Assembly (NCBI GenBank): GCA_030685065.1
Contig: JAUXQH010000037.1
Span: 1-64,000 of the forward strand
Direction of reading: 5' to 3'
DNA length: 64,000 nucleotides
Source: Pseudomonadota bacterium
GTDB lineage: Bacteria; Myxococcota_A; UBA796; SXON01
The notes under the pieces were generated by a model. The model was not told the origin of the DNA. It ran no database searches and saw nothing but the letters and a program-made list of their open reading frames with translations. The translations under genes and the position numbers were made by a program. This document shows, in pieces, positions 8,677 to 17,027 of this stretch (its first letter is position 1; the number at the start of each line of letters is the position of its first letter).

Positions 8677-10159
8677 CACGACAAGCCTCTGCCGGGTGTG
8701 CAAGAAGGGCCTCCCCGCCGCCCATGTCGAGCGCGACGGAGGGATCTGGCTGGAGAAGACCTGCCTCGAACATGGTTTTCAGACCGTTCAGATCGCGGTC
8801 GACGCCGAATGGTGGCGCCGCACCCTCGCGGAGGGGGCCCTCCCGACCCCGCCCGACGCCAAGAAGGAGGTCACCCACGGCTGCCCGTTCGACTGCGGGC
8901 CGTGCACCCAGCACCAGCAGCGCGTCCACCTGCCCATCCTCCCGATCACGGCCGCCTGCAACCTCGACTGCCCCATTTGTTACACCCACAATCACTCCGC
9001 AGGTGAGGGCGGGCACCCCTCGGGCGAGGGCGGGGCCGAGCGTGGGGCCTGGCACCTGGATGATGGGCAGCTCGACGCGGTCCTGCGCCACCTGCGGGTA
9101 GCCGCCCCCGAGGCACGCCTGCTCAACCTGACCGGGGGGGAGCCCACGATGCACCCGCGCCTGCTCGAGGTCCTGGAGCGGTGCCACGCCGAGGGCATCG
9201 ACCGCGTCACGCTCTCCACGCACGGCTTGCGCCTCGCGCGGGACGAGGCGCTGGTGTCCAGGCTCGCGGCGCTGGGGGTGCGCGTCGTCTTGTCCTTCGA
9301 CTCGTTCGACGAGGGCACCAACGAGGCGATGTTGGGTGGGGGCTTCGGCGCCCTGAAGATCCGCGCCCTCGAGATGTTGGCCAAATACGGCGTCGACACG
9401 ACGCTGTTGCCGGTGCTGGCGAAGGGAAGGAACGACCACGAGATCGGGCTGTTCGTCGCGTACATGCTCGGGCACGACCACATCCGCAGCCTCGAGCTGC
9501 ACCCCATGACGTTCACCGGGCAGGGTGGGAATTCCTTCGACCGTGCCGCACGCCTGACGGCCGACGAGGCCGTGCGCAGCACCGCGGCCCAGTGTGGCTT
9601 GTCCGTGGATGATTTCGTGCCATCCCCGCTGGCCCACCCCCTCTGCTACCAATGCGCCTACCTCCTCAAGCTCGACCCTGTCGCCGGTGGGATCGGCGCC
9701 GGAGACGCCGGCCTGTGGGTGCCATTCACCCGCTTCATGCGCCGCGATCAGCTGCGCGCCTTGCTCACAGAGGGGCTCTATCTGCTCCCGGGGCCCCGCC
9801 TGGATGGGGTGTTTCAGGAGGTGATCGACGCGTTGTGGTCGGGGGCCTTCCCGTGCAGGGAGTCCGAGGCCGTGCTCGCCACCCTGCGGCGGCTCCTCCA
9901 TGAGATGTTCGCGCCCGGCCTCTCCGACCGGGAGCGTGTGCGCGTCGCGGAGCGGAGCACGCGGGCGTTGTACATCCACACCCACATGGACGAGGAGAGC
10001 TTCGACACGGATCGGGTCCGGCTGTGTCCAGTCGGGATCCGCGAGCCCGACGGCACGAACGTGCCCTCGTGCTCCTACAACGTCCTGTATCGCTCGCACG
10101 ACCCCCGCTTCGTGGCGCACCCCGCGCCGATGCTGACCGAAGGGGGGCGGCGCTGGTGA
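8666..10159 (+). CDS. Tes-like radical SAM protein, second subfamily
   Basis: Protein of 497 residues, paralogous to the one at 17024-18550. It has an N-terminal Cys-x-x-Cys ... Cys-x-x-His-Gly site (C9, C12, C33, H36), Cys-Pro-Phe-Asp-Cys-Gly-Pro-Cys (C73, C77, C80), then the radical SAM motif Cys-Asn-Leu-Asp-Cys-Pro-Ile-Cys (C98, C102, C105), Thr-Gly-Gly-Glu-Pro, and the Tes-like C-terminal landmarks His-Pro-Leu-Cys and Val-Pro-Ser-Cys-Ser-Tyr-Asn. The cysteine that usually follows the auxiliary motif is absent. A Gly/Glu-rich insertion follows the radical SAM motif. The last gene of the plus-strand run, it converges on the response regulator gene. A lipid-like substrate is inferred from the family. 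Confidence 0.87.
   Translation: MPPDTTSLCRVCKKGLPAAHVERDGGIWLEKTCLEHGFQTVQIAVDAEWWRRTLAEGALPTPPDAKKEVTHGCPFDCGPCTQHQQRVHLPILPITAACNLDCPICYTHNHSAGEGGHPSGEGGAERGAWHLDDGQLDAVLRHLRVAAPEARLLNLTGGEPTMHPRLLEVLERCHAEGIDRVTLSTHGLRLARDEALVSRLAALGVRVVLSFDSFDEGTNEAMLGGGFGALKIRALEMLAKYGVDTTLLPVLAKGRNDHEIGLFVAYMLGHDHIRSLELHPMTFTGQGGNSFDRAARLTADEAVRSTAAQCGLSVDDFVPSPLAHPLCYQCAYLLKLDPVAGGIGAGDAGLWVPFTRFMRRDQLRALLTEGLYLLPGPRLDGVFQEVIDALWSGAFPCRESEAVLATLRRLLHEMFAPGLSDRERVRVAERSTRALYIHTHMDEESFDTDRVRLCPVGIREPDGTNVPSCSYNVLYRSHDPRFVAHPAPMLTEGGRRW
9002..9034 (+). repeat. Imperfect 12-bp direct repeat inside the radical SAM gene
   Basis: GGTGAGGGCGGG at 9002-9013 recurs at 9023-9034 with one change (T to C), a 21 bp period that keeps the frame. 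It encodes the Gly-Glu-Gly-Gly repeats of an insertion just after the radical SAM cysteines. The two Tes-like paralogues lack it, so it probably arose by local duplication. Confidence 0.6.
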
Positions 10160-10168
10160 CGGTTCGCG

Positions 10169-10573
10169 CTACGTCATCACGGCCAACGCGCGCCGGGCGT
10201 CCGCGCGCTCCAGGCAGTCGAGCAGCTGGTCCGCGAGCGTGCGGGTGTTGATGGGCTTTGCAATATATCCGTCACATCCTGCATTCATCGCCAGGCGCTC
10301 ATCGTCCGCCATCGCCGAGGCTGTCACGGCCATGATCTGTATGTCGCTCGTCCGCGGGTCCGCCTTGAGCCTACGGGTCAGCTCGAGGCCATCCATGCCC
10401 GGTAGCCGCACGTCCATGACGATCAAGCTCGGCAGGAAGGTCTTCAGGATCTCGAACGCCTCCGGAGCGTCGGCGGCGGACCTCACCTCGAAGCCTCTGG
10501 CCACGAGAATGTGGTGAACCAGGAGGGTGTTGAGCGGATTGTCGTCCACGATCAGGATGGGAACTTTCGTCAT
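10169..10573 (-). CDS. Single-domain response regulator
   Basis: Receiver domain only, 134 residues. Acidic pocket D10/D11, phosphoacceptor D54 (in Val-Met-Asp-Val-Arg-Leu-Pro-Gly-Met-Asp-Gly), conserved T84 and K106 (Ala-Lys-Pro-Ile) are all present. There is no output domain, so it acts as a CheY/DivK-like relay or phosphate sink. Its start codon overlaps the stop of the histidine kinase gene by 4 bp, which makes the kinase its probable partner. It lies tail to tail, 9 bp from the radical SAM gene. Confidence 0.93.
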   Translation of the reverse strand: MTKVPILIVDDNPLNTLLVHHILVARGFEVRSAADAPEAFEILKTFLPSLIVMDVRLPGMDGLELTRRLKADPRTSDIQIMAVTASAMADDERLAMNAGCDGYIAKPINTRTLADQLLDCLERADARRALAVMT

Positions 10574-12297
10574 GTGAGCTCGCTGTATGGTTTGGGGAGA
10601 AGGGTTTGGCGCAGGTCGAGACCGCCCAAATCGGGCGACGACGGGTCGAGGGTCGATGAGGAGGATGGGGCACGCTCGAGCGGCCGGGGCAGCGGAGCCG
10701 CGCCGCCGACGAGCGCGCGCCTCGGCAGGGTTGCGTGGAACACGCTCCCCACCCCCAGCTCGCTCCGGACACCCACCGCCCCGCCCTGCGCTTCGACGAG
10801 CCGCCGGGAGAGGGCGAGCCCGAGCCCTGTCCCCGGCCGACGGCTCGTGGAGCCGGAGTCGAGCTGTTGGAACTCGGCGAAGAGGGCCCTCAGATCGTGC
10901 GGAGCGATCCCGATGCCGGTGTCCTCGACCTCCAGCCGCCAGACCTCCTCCGACTCGATAGCGACCCGCACGTAGATCTGCCCGCCGCTGTCGGTGAACT
11001 TGATCGCGTTGGAGAGGTAATTGTACAGCACCTGCTTGAGACGCTGGGGGTCGGCGTGGACGAGGCCGAGCCCAGGGTCGATCCACGAGCTGAGCGTGAC
11101 CCCGGCGGCGGTGGCGTTCTTCTCGAGCAGGATGGCGACCTCGTCCACGATGCGGCCGGGCTCGACGTCTTCCGGGTAGAACGCGAACTTCCCGGCCTCC
11201 ACCTTGGCCAGATCCAGCACGTCGTTGATGAGCTTCAACAGGTGATGCGCGCTCGTGAGGACCAGCCCGAGAAACTTCGGGAACTCGGGCGTATCGGTGC
11301 CCACGTGGCCGTCATGAATGAGCTCGGTGAACCCGATGATGGCGTTGAGGGGGGTGCGGAGCTCGTGCGACATGGTCGCGAGGAACTCGCTCTTGAGCCG
11401 GCTCGCCTCGAGCACCCGTGCGTTTTCTCCCTCGAGGAGGAGGCTCCGCGTCCGCAGCTCCTGCGCGATCCGCTCGCCGGTCATGTCGCGAAAGACCAGC
11501 ACCACGCCTCGAATTGCGCCGTCCGCACCGAGGATGGGGGCCCCGCTGTGGGAGATCGCGCGTCGGGCACCGCCCCTCCCGAGGAGGACCGTGCGGTTGA
11601 CGTGGCCCGCCGGGCCCCCCTTGCGCAACACCCGATCCGTGGGACTCTCCAGGGGCTCGTCGGTCTCCTCGTGCCGGATGTCGAACACTTCCGCGAGGGG
11701 ACGCCCGCGGGCCTCGCCCAACGTACAGCCGATCAGGTGCTCCGCGACGGGGTTCATCCGGACCACCCGACCTGCCTCGTCCGTGGCGATGACGGCGTCC
11801 CCGATGCTGTTCAACGTGATCGCCAGGCGCTCCTCGCTCTGGCGGAGCGCGGACTCCTTCGCGTCGAGGTAGGCCTCGGCGATCACGGTCATCGCCCCGT
11901 CGAACAGCTCCTGGGTGGTGACCAGCGCGGCGGAGAGGCGACCCGGGTCCGAAATGAAGGTCTCGACGATGCGCGGTATCACGTAGCGTTGGAGGGATCG
12001 TGCCAGGTCGTACCAGGCGGTGAAGGGCATGCCGCTCCCCGCGTACATCGCCCCCTGTATGCGCAGGTTTGCGTCGTAGGGTTCCCAGTCCCCGCGAATC
12101 GCGAGGCGTAGCCGCTCCTGGCCCTGGCGGCTCTGCTCTTCGAGCAGCTCCTTCGGCATCGACAGGAGGAGCGGACCGAGCTGTGGGTGCGCCGCCAGGT
12201 CGACCAGCATTTCCGTGGAGATCGCCCCATAATGCGTCTCGCAGATCTGCCAGAAGTCGGTGAGCGCGCCGGCGTCGAGCGTCTCCCACCTTCTCAT
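10570..12297 (-). CDS. PAS-containing sensor histidine kinase
   Basis: Soluble kinase of 575 residues. Residues 10-150 form an all-helical sensory region that resembles RsbR-type N-terminal (non-haem globin-like) domains; this part is uncertain. A PAS domain follows (about 155-275), then HisKA with H311 in Ser-His-Glu-Leu-Arg-Thr-Pro, and an HATPase domain with N430 (N box), Asp-Thr-Gly-Ile-Gly-Ile (459-464) and Gly-Thr-Gly-Leu-Gly-Leu (489-494). There is no membrane segment, so it senses a cytosolic signal. The receiver partner is encoded immediately downstream. The pair lies between the two radical SAM arms and may regulate them, but no direct evidence shows this. Confidence 0.92.
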   Translation of the reverse strand: MRRWETLDAGALTDFWQICETHYGAISTEMLVDLAAHPQLGPLLLSMPKELLEEQSRQGQERLRLAIRGDWEPYDANLRIQGAMYAGSGMPFTAWYDLARSLQRYVIPRIVETFISDPGRLSAALVTTQELFDGAMTVIAEAYLDAKESALRQSEERLAITLNSIGDAVIATDEAGRVVRMNPVAEHLIGCTLGEARGRPLAEVFDIRHEETDEPLESPTDRVLRKGGPAGHVNRTVLLGRGGARRAISHSGAPILGADGAIRGVVLVFRDMTGERIAQELRTRSLLLEGENARVLEASRLKSEFLATMSHELRTPLNAIIGFTELIHDGHVGTDTPEFPKFLGLVLTSAHHLLKLINDVLDLAKVEAGKFAFYPEDVEPGRIVDEVAILLEKNATAAGVTLSSWIDPGLGLVHADPQRLKQVLYNYLSNAIKFTDSGGQIYVRVAIESEEVWRLEVEDTGIGIAPHDLRALFAEFQQLDSGSTSRRPGTGLGLALSRRLVEAQGGAVGVRSELGVGSVFHATLPRRALVGGAAPLPRPLERAPSSSSTLDPSSPDLGGLDLRQTLLPKPYSELT

Positions 12298-12307
12298 GTG
12301 TCCGGCG

Positions 12308-12325
12308 TCCGCGGTCTCCCGCGGA
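12308..12325 (-). promoter_or_regulatory. Hairpin with GNRA-type loop before the kinase start
   Basis: On the minus strand the sequence reads UCCGCGG-GAGA-CCGCGGA: a perfect 7-bp stem with a GAGA (GNRA) tetraloop, ending 10 nt before the kinase ATG. It overlaps the place where a ribosome site should be and no good Shine-Dalgarno is visible between it and the ATG, so it could control initiation. The stem is the common palindrome CCGCGG, so chance is possible. Confidence 0.35.
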
Positions 12326-12473
12326 TCCCTTTCGGGTCAGTCATGGTGCCTTCATGCAAGAGCCAACTCTACCAGCAAGCAGGAGCCAGCAAGCAAGAGA
12401 ACTTCAACCGGGGATCGCATCAGCCGATCCGAAAGCGCGGCGGGGTCGGGGGTCCCGAGCCGAGGCCGATTTG

Positions 12474-12920
12474 TCAGCGGGCGGGGACCGGCTCCGTCGG
12501 CGGCCCACACGGCGGGGGCGCGGATACGGGCGGGGGGGGCGCCGAGGGCCATTCGCTGGGGAGCGCGCGCGCGTCGGCGATCGAGGTCCTCCGGTCGCCG
12601 ATGGAGGCCACGGCGCTCTCGGCGATGGCGAGCGCCGCGATCGTCTCCGGCGTCTTCGGGCGCTGGGCGCGGTGCGGGGATCCGGTGCAGAGCGTCGTGA
12701 GCAGAAGCTGCTCCTGATCCTCCCGTATCGACTCTTTGACCGTATCGGCCAGCACCGACGGGCAGGTGGAGGCCCAGGGGATGCAGCGGTCGTCGCAGCG
12801 CTGGGTGCCCTCGCATACGAGGAGCGGGGGCGTGGCGAGCGTCGCGAGCGGTGTCGTGGCGGCGGGCCCCGCCGGGACCGGCGGGTCGGCGGCGAGCGCC
12901 AGGGAGACGAGGAGCCACAT
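12474..12920 (-). CDS. Small secreted hypothetical protein
   Basis: Protein of 148 residues starting with a short signal peptide (Met-Trp-Leu-Leu-Val-Ser-Leu-Ala-Leu-Ala, cleavage after Ala-Ala near residue 11). A cysteine-containing segment follows (Val-Cys-Glu, Arg-Cys-Asp-Asp-Arg-Cys, Thr-Cys-Pro), then a helical middle and a Pro-rich tail. The ATG at 12920 is preferred over an upstream start at 12956 because the signal sequence begins there. The 176 bp downstream to the kinase start contain only AGCAAGCA-type short repeats and the hairpin noted separately. No family is recognised. Confidence 0.6.
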   Translation of the reverse strand: MWLLVSLALAADPPVPAGPAATTPLATLATPPLLVCEGTQRCDDRCIPWASTCPSVLADTVKESIREDQEQLLLTTLCTGSPHRAQRPKTPETIAALAIAESAVASIGDRRTSIADARALPSEWPSAPPPPVSAPPPCGPPTEPVPAR

Positions 12921-12984
12921 GGACGTGAAGATACTCCCGGCCCGCCCTCGCCGCACGCGCCGCGGAACAGGTAAGAGGGTGGCG

Positions 12985-14277
12985 ATGCGGCATTCCTTCC
13001 GGCTCCGTCAGCTCACGTACGACCTGCGCGAGAACCTGCTCTTCCGGCCTGCCCTCGTGCTCGCCGCGTGCGCGTTCGCGGGGACCCTCCTCCCGTTGTG
13101 GGAGGCGACGTGGGGTGCGTCGATCGGGGCCGCCGTCGCCGCGACCTTTCCGATGGAGCCGGGGAGCGCCCAGGTGGTGCTCGGCACCCTCGCCGGCGCG
13201 ATGATGACGATCGTGAGCGTCGTCTACTCGACGCTGCTCGTGGCGTTGTCCCTCGCGTCCATCCAGTTCTCTACACGGATTCTCGCGAGCTTCATGCGCG
13301 ATCGGCCCGCGCAGAACACGCTCGGCATGCTCGTCGGCACCTTCGTGTACACGCTGCTCGTGCTCCGATCCGTCCGCACCGAGCCGCCGTTCGTCCCGGT
13401 GCTGAGCGTATTTTCCAGCCTCGCGCTCGCGCTGGCGAGCCTCGGTACGCTCGTCTGGTTCATTCACTACATGGTGCGCGGCATCCAGGCCAACAACCTG
13501 GTGGATCGCCTCGCCCGCGAGACCGAGCCCGTGATTGACTCGGTGTTCGGCCCCGCGCTCGCCCCCGGGGAGGAGCCCGCACCGGCGGCCCACTTCGAGC
13601 CTCCCGAGGGAGCGGTTCCCATCCTCGCCCTGCGCTCGGGGTACGTCCAGCTCGTCTCCCGTGACGCCCTGGGGGCCCTCGCAACGGGGGGCGCTCTCGT
13701 CGTCGCCCGCGGAATGGGGCACTTCGTCGCGGAGGGGGCGCCGCTGGTGTGGTGGCGAGGGCCCGCGCCGATCTCGCCCACCGCGGTGGATGCCGCGTTC
13801 GACATCGGCCCCGTCCGCACCATGCAGGACGATGCCGAGTGGGGACTCCGGCAGATCGTCGACATCGGGCTCAAGGCGATCTCACCCGCCGTGAACGATC
13901 CGAGCACCGGCTGCACCTGTGTCGACCAGCTCAGCCGCCTCCTGGTTCGCGCCGCGCCCCTCCGCACCCCAATCCGCAGCTTCGCCGTGGAGGGCGGCGC
14001 CGTCCATCTGCCCACGACCTCCTTCGTGGATCTCGTGCGCGTCGCCTTCGAGCAGCTCCGTCAGTACGGTCGCGCCGACATGGCCGTGAGCCTGCGCATC
14101 CTGCGCGCGCTCGTCGACATCGCCGAGGCGACCCCCCACGCGGCGGGCCGGGCCGAGCTGCTCCGCCAGGGGAGCCTCGCCTGGGCCGCGGCGCGGAAAT
14201 CCTTCCCGGAGGCCGAGTGCGACGAGCTCGACGCGCGGTGGGCGCGGCTGCAGGAAGAGTGCGCCGCGGCGGCGTGA
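12985..14277 (+). CDS. DUF2254 family membrane protein
   Basis: Protein of 430 residues that matches the layout of DUF2254 (predicted membrane protein). There is an N-terminal basic stretch, transmembrane segments at about 20-45, 70-95, 115-135 and 145-165, then Phe-Ile-His-Tyr-Met and a long soluble C-terminal half with Lys-Ala-Ile-Ser-Pro-Ala-Val-Asn-Asp-Pro, the best conserved stretch of the family. GTG at 12979 or ATG at 12919 are alternative starts. Family members are of unknown function, probably channel- or sensor-like. It is divergent from the small secreted gene and converges on the SDR-like gene 13 bp away. Confidence 0.85.
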   Translation: MRHSFRLRQLTYDLRENLLFRPALVLAACAFAGTLLPLWEATWGASIGAAVAATFPMEPGSAQVVLGTLAGAMMTIVSVVYSTLLVALSLASIQFSTRILASFMRDRPAQNTLGMLVGTFVYTLLVLRSVRTEPPFVPVLSVFSSLALALASLGTLVWFIHYMVRGIQANNLVDRLARETEPVIDSVFGPALAPGEEPAPAAHFEPPEGAVPILALRSGYVQLVSRDALGALATGGALVVARGMGHFVAEGAPLVWWRGPAPISPTAVDAAFDIGPVRTMQDDAEWGLRQIVDIGLKAISPAVNDPSTGCTCVDQLSRLLVRAAPLRTPIRSFAVEGGAVHLPTTSFVDLVRVAFEQLRQYGRADMAVSLRILRALVDIAEATPHAAGRAELLRQGSLAWAAARKSFPEAECDELDARWARLQEECAAAA

Positions 14278-14290
14278 GGGCCGGGCGGTA

Positions 14291-15001
14291 TCAGATCCCC
14301 CCGTTCGCCCCGATCACCTTGCCGTTGATGGCCCGGTTCTCGCGCACGAGCCACACGGCGGTCGCGGCGGCCTCCTCGGCGGTGCCCACGCGTCGCAACG
14401 CAGAGAAGCGCTTGTAGGCCTCGATCTGCGCGGGGGGCACGGCGTCGGCCGCGCCGCCGTCGAGCAGGCCGAGCGCAACCACGTTCACTCGAAAGCCCTT
14501 CGGCCCGAGCTCGTGCCCCAACGCCATCACCGCCGCGGCGAGCCCCCCCTGCGCGGCCGCGACGTGCGCGGGCATCGGGAAGCTCTGGGTGCGGTCGAGC
14601 GCGCCGAAGATCACGACGTTTCGCAGGCCGGCGAGCGGGCGCGCCGCCATCTCGTTGCAGGCGGTGATCGTGCTCGTGACGTGGATGCGGACGGCCAGAT
14701 CGATGGCCTCCTCGATCCCGGGTCCGGGGGAGCCGGCCGCCGCCACCGCGAGCCCGGCGGGGAGGCCGGCGGCGTGCACCAGGGCGTTGGGCGTCCACCC
14801 GTCATCGTCCAGCTCGGCGAAGAGGGCCCGCATCGCCCCCCGGCACGTGAGGTCGACGCGGAGCGGGTGGCCGGGCAACGAGCCGGCGACACGCTCGTTG
14901 GTGTGCCAGGTGAACCGCACGTCATCTCCGGCCGCGACGAGCTGCCGGACGACCGCGCGGCCCACCCATCCCGAGCCGCCCAGGACCAACACGCGGCTCA
15001 T
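14291..15001 (-). CDS. SDR-fold protein lacking the catalytic triad
   Basis: Protein of 236 residues with a Rossmann N-terminus (Leu-Gly-Gly-Ser-Gly-Trp-Val-Gly, residues 7-14) and an overall SDR layout that ends in Gly-Lys-Val-Ile-Gly-Ala-Asn-Gly-Gly-Ile, like the SDR at 16305. Aligned to classical members, the catalytic Ser is A134, Tyr is V147 and Lys is Q151, so normal SDR hydride chemistry looks impossible. It may be a structural partner, a binding protein, or catalyse a non-redox step. Its start overlaps the aminotransferase stop by 4 bp, and it is the last gene of the minus-strand arm. Confidence 0.85.
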   Translation of the reverse strand: MSRVLVLGGSGWVGRAVVRQLVAAGDDVRFTWHTNERVAGSLPGHPLRVDLTCRGAMRALFAELDDDGWTPNALVHAAGLPAGLAVAAAGSPGPGIEEAIDLAVRIHVTSTITACNEMAARPLAGLRNVVIFGALDRTQSFPMPAHVAAAQGGLAAAVMALGHELGPKGFRVNVVALGLLDGGAADAVPPAQIEAYKRFSALRRVGTAEEAAATAVWLVRENRAINGKVIGANGGI

Positions 15002-16305
15002 CGACTGGTCTCGAGGAGCCAGTCGAGCTCGGTGCGGACGTCGACGATGAGCCGGGCGAGCGTCTCCTGGGAGACGTGGTAGCGCGGCTGCAGCCGGAAC
15101 ACCGACCAGTCGTGGCCACACGTGAAGCAGAACCAACCGTGGCGGTACAGGCGGTGGCACAGGAGCGGGGAGACGGTCGCGCGCTCGGCGAGCCCCTCGA
15201 AGCCGAAGTGCTCGAAGGAGAGCCAGGGGTGGTCGAGCGGGCGGAGCTTGAGGCCGAGCAGGAGGCCCTCACCGCGCACCTCCTCGACCAGCGGGTGGTC
15301 TCCCAAGCCTTGGATCAGCGCGGCGCGGAACCACGCCCCCAGGCTCGCGATCCGCGTCATCAGGGCGTCGTCGAGCAGCTCGAGGGTGGCGATGCCCGCG
15401 ACCATGGACAGCGCGTTGTACCCGAACGTGACGTTGTGGCTCTCGCCGCCCTCGAAGTCCCGGCCGTAGGCACGTTGGAACCAATGCGGGGTGGTGAGCA
15501 TGGCGGACGTGGCGACCAGGCCGCCGCCCAGCAGCTTTGCCAGCACCACGGCGTCCGGACGGCGGGGCCAGATCTCCGAGCGCAGGAAGCGTCCGGTTCG
15601 GCCCAGGCCCGTCTGCACCTCGTCCGCTACCAGAAACACGTCGTGCTTCGCGGTGAGGTCACACAGGGCGTCCACGTACGCGTCGGGCAGCACGCGCACG
15701 CCGCCTTCGCCCTGGATGGGCTCCACCACCACCGCGGCCACGCCCCCGTCCGCGATCGCGCGGGCCAGCGCGTCGACATCGCCGAAGGGGAGGGACTCCA
15801 CGCCGGCTACGTGCGGACCGAAGGGATCGCGGAACGGGCCGCGCTCCATCAGCGAGGTGCTTCCCATGCCGCAGCCGTGGTACGCCCCGGCGAGCCCCAG
15901 GATGCGCGGCCGGCGCGTGGCAGAGCGCGCGAGCTTCATCGCGGCCTCCACGCCCTCCGAGCCAGACCCGGCAAAGTAGGCGCGCTCGTAGCCGGTGCGC
16001 TCGGCCAACATCCGCGCGAGGCGGCCGGCGTAGGGCGTCACGCGGGAGGGATACCAATTCGGCGCGTCGGTCTGGAGAAAACGTGTCACCGCGGCGGTGA
16101 TGTGGGGGTTCCGGTGCCCGAGGGCCTGGGTGCCGTGAAGGTCCTCGAAGACGCGCCCGTCCACGTCCACCAGGCGCCCGTCATCCGTTCCGACCACTTG
16201 CCACGGCTCGCCCCCCAGCTGGGCGCGCTGGGCGAGCAGGGGATTCACATAGCGGACGAATTCGTCGAAGCCGCGTGCCTGTACGCTGTCCAATCGATTG
16301 TCCAT
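14998..16305 (-). CDS. Class III PLP aminotransferase
   Basis: Protein of 435 residues with Gly-His-Arg-Asn-Pro-His near 63, the cofactor loop Gly-Ser-Gly-Ser-Glu-Gly (113-118), Tyr-His-Gly (142-144), Val-Ala-Asp-Glu-Val-Gln-Thr-Gly-Leu-Gly with D228, and Leu-Ala-Lys-Leu-Leu-Gly-Gly-Gly with K257 as the Schiff-base lysine. It differs strongly from the aminotransferase at 1482-2813, so it is not a recent copy. A late Cys/His-containing segment (Phe-Cys-Phe-Thr-Cys-Gly-His) near residue 395 is unusual. The ATG overlaps the upstream SDR stop by one base, which indicates coupling. Likely role: transamination of a pathway intermediate. Confidence 0.9.
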   Translation of the reverse strand: MDNRLDSVQARGFDEFVRYVNPLLAQRAQLGGEPWQVVGTDDGRLVDVDGRVFEDLHGTQALGHRNPHITAAVTRFLQTDAPNWYPSRVTPYAGRLARMLAERTGYERAYFAGSGSEGVEAAMKLARSATRRPRILGLAGAYHGCGMGSTSLMERGPFRDPFGPHVAGVESLPFGDVDALARAIADGGVAAVVVEPIQGEGGVRVLPDAYVDALCDLTAKHDVFLVADEVQTGLGRTGRFLRSEIWPRRPDAVVLAKLLGGGLVATSAMLTTPHWFQRAYGRDFEGGESHNVTFGYNALSMVAGIATLELLDDALMTRIASLGAWFRAALIQGLGDHPLVEEVRGEGLLLGLKLRPLDHPWLSFEHFGFEGLAERATVSPLLCHRLYRHGWFCFTCGHDWSVFRLQPRYHVSQETLARLIVDVRTELDWLLETSR

Positions 16306-17027
16306 CAGATCCCCCCGTCCGCCGCGATGCGCGCGCCCGTGATGCCCCGATTGTCGTGCGTGACGAGCCACACCACCACGTCCGCGACCTCGGCCGGGGT
16401 GAGCAGGCGCCCGAGCGGGTTCTGGCCGGTGTACTCATCCAGGCGATGTTGGGGGAGCCCCCGCGATTGGCCGACGTCCATGAGGCCGGGCGCCACGAGG
16501 TTCACCTGGATGCCGTGGCGCCCGACCTCGCGCGCGAGCGCCTCGGTCATCCCTCGTACCGCGGCCTTGGACATGGCGTAATGCACCGGCGCCTCCACCA
16601 CGCGCCCCTCGGAGAAGGCCCCGATCGAGACGATGTGGCCCCGCTTGGCGCGGATCATCGGCCTCAGCGCGGCGCGAGAGAACAGGAACGTGCCCTTCGC
16701 GTTCACGTTCATCACCGCGTCCCAGTCGGCCTCCTCGATGAGCGCGACCGGCAACACCTGGTTGATGCCGGCGTTGTTGACGAGCACGTCCAGGCCGCCC
16801 CACTCGGCGACGAGGGCCTTGACCACCGCTTCGGCGTGGAGCGGGTCGGCCACGGAGCCCTTGAAGGCCCGCGCGTGGGGGCCGAGCGCGGCCAGGGTGT
16901 CTTCGGCGTCGTGTTGGCTGCGCGAAAAGGTGAACGCGACCCGGGCGCCGCCGCGTACGAGGGCCTCGCACACCGCGCGTCCGAGCCCGCGCGAGCCGCC
17001 TGTCACGAGGCAACGCAGCCCGTTCAT
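16305..17027 (-). CDS. FabG-like SDR with altered serine
   Basis: SDR of 240 residues: Thr-Gly-Gly-Ser-Arg-Gly-Leu-Gly (9-16), Asn-Asn-Ala-Gly (84-87), and Tyr-Ala-Met-Ser-Lys (Y150, K154). The usual catalytic serine, 13 residues before Tyr, is A137 here, with S139 nearby as a possible substitute. It is paralogous to the SDR at 6319-7059, which keeps the serine. Its start overlaps the stop of the upstream Tes-like radical SAM gene by 4 bp, repeating the radical SAM-SDR pairing of the plus-strand arm. Probable keto reductase on a carrier-bound or lipid-like substrate. Confidence 0.88.
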   Translation of the reverse strand: MNGLRCLVTGGSRGLGRAVCEALVRGGARVAFTFSRSQHDAEDTLAALGPHARAFKGSVADPLHAEAVVKALVAEWGGLDVLVNNAGINQVLPVALIEEADWDAVMNVNAKGTFLFSRAALRPMIRAKRGHIVSIGAFSEGRVVEAPVHYAMSKAAVRGMTEALAREVGRHGIQVNLVAPGLMDVGQSRGLPQHRLDEYTGQNPLGRLLTPAEVADVVVWLVTHDNRGITGARIAADGGI

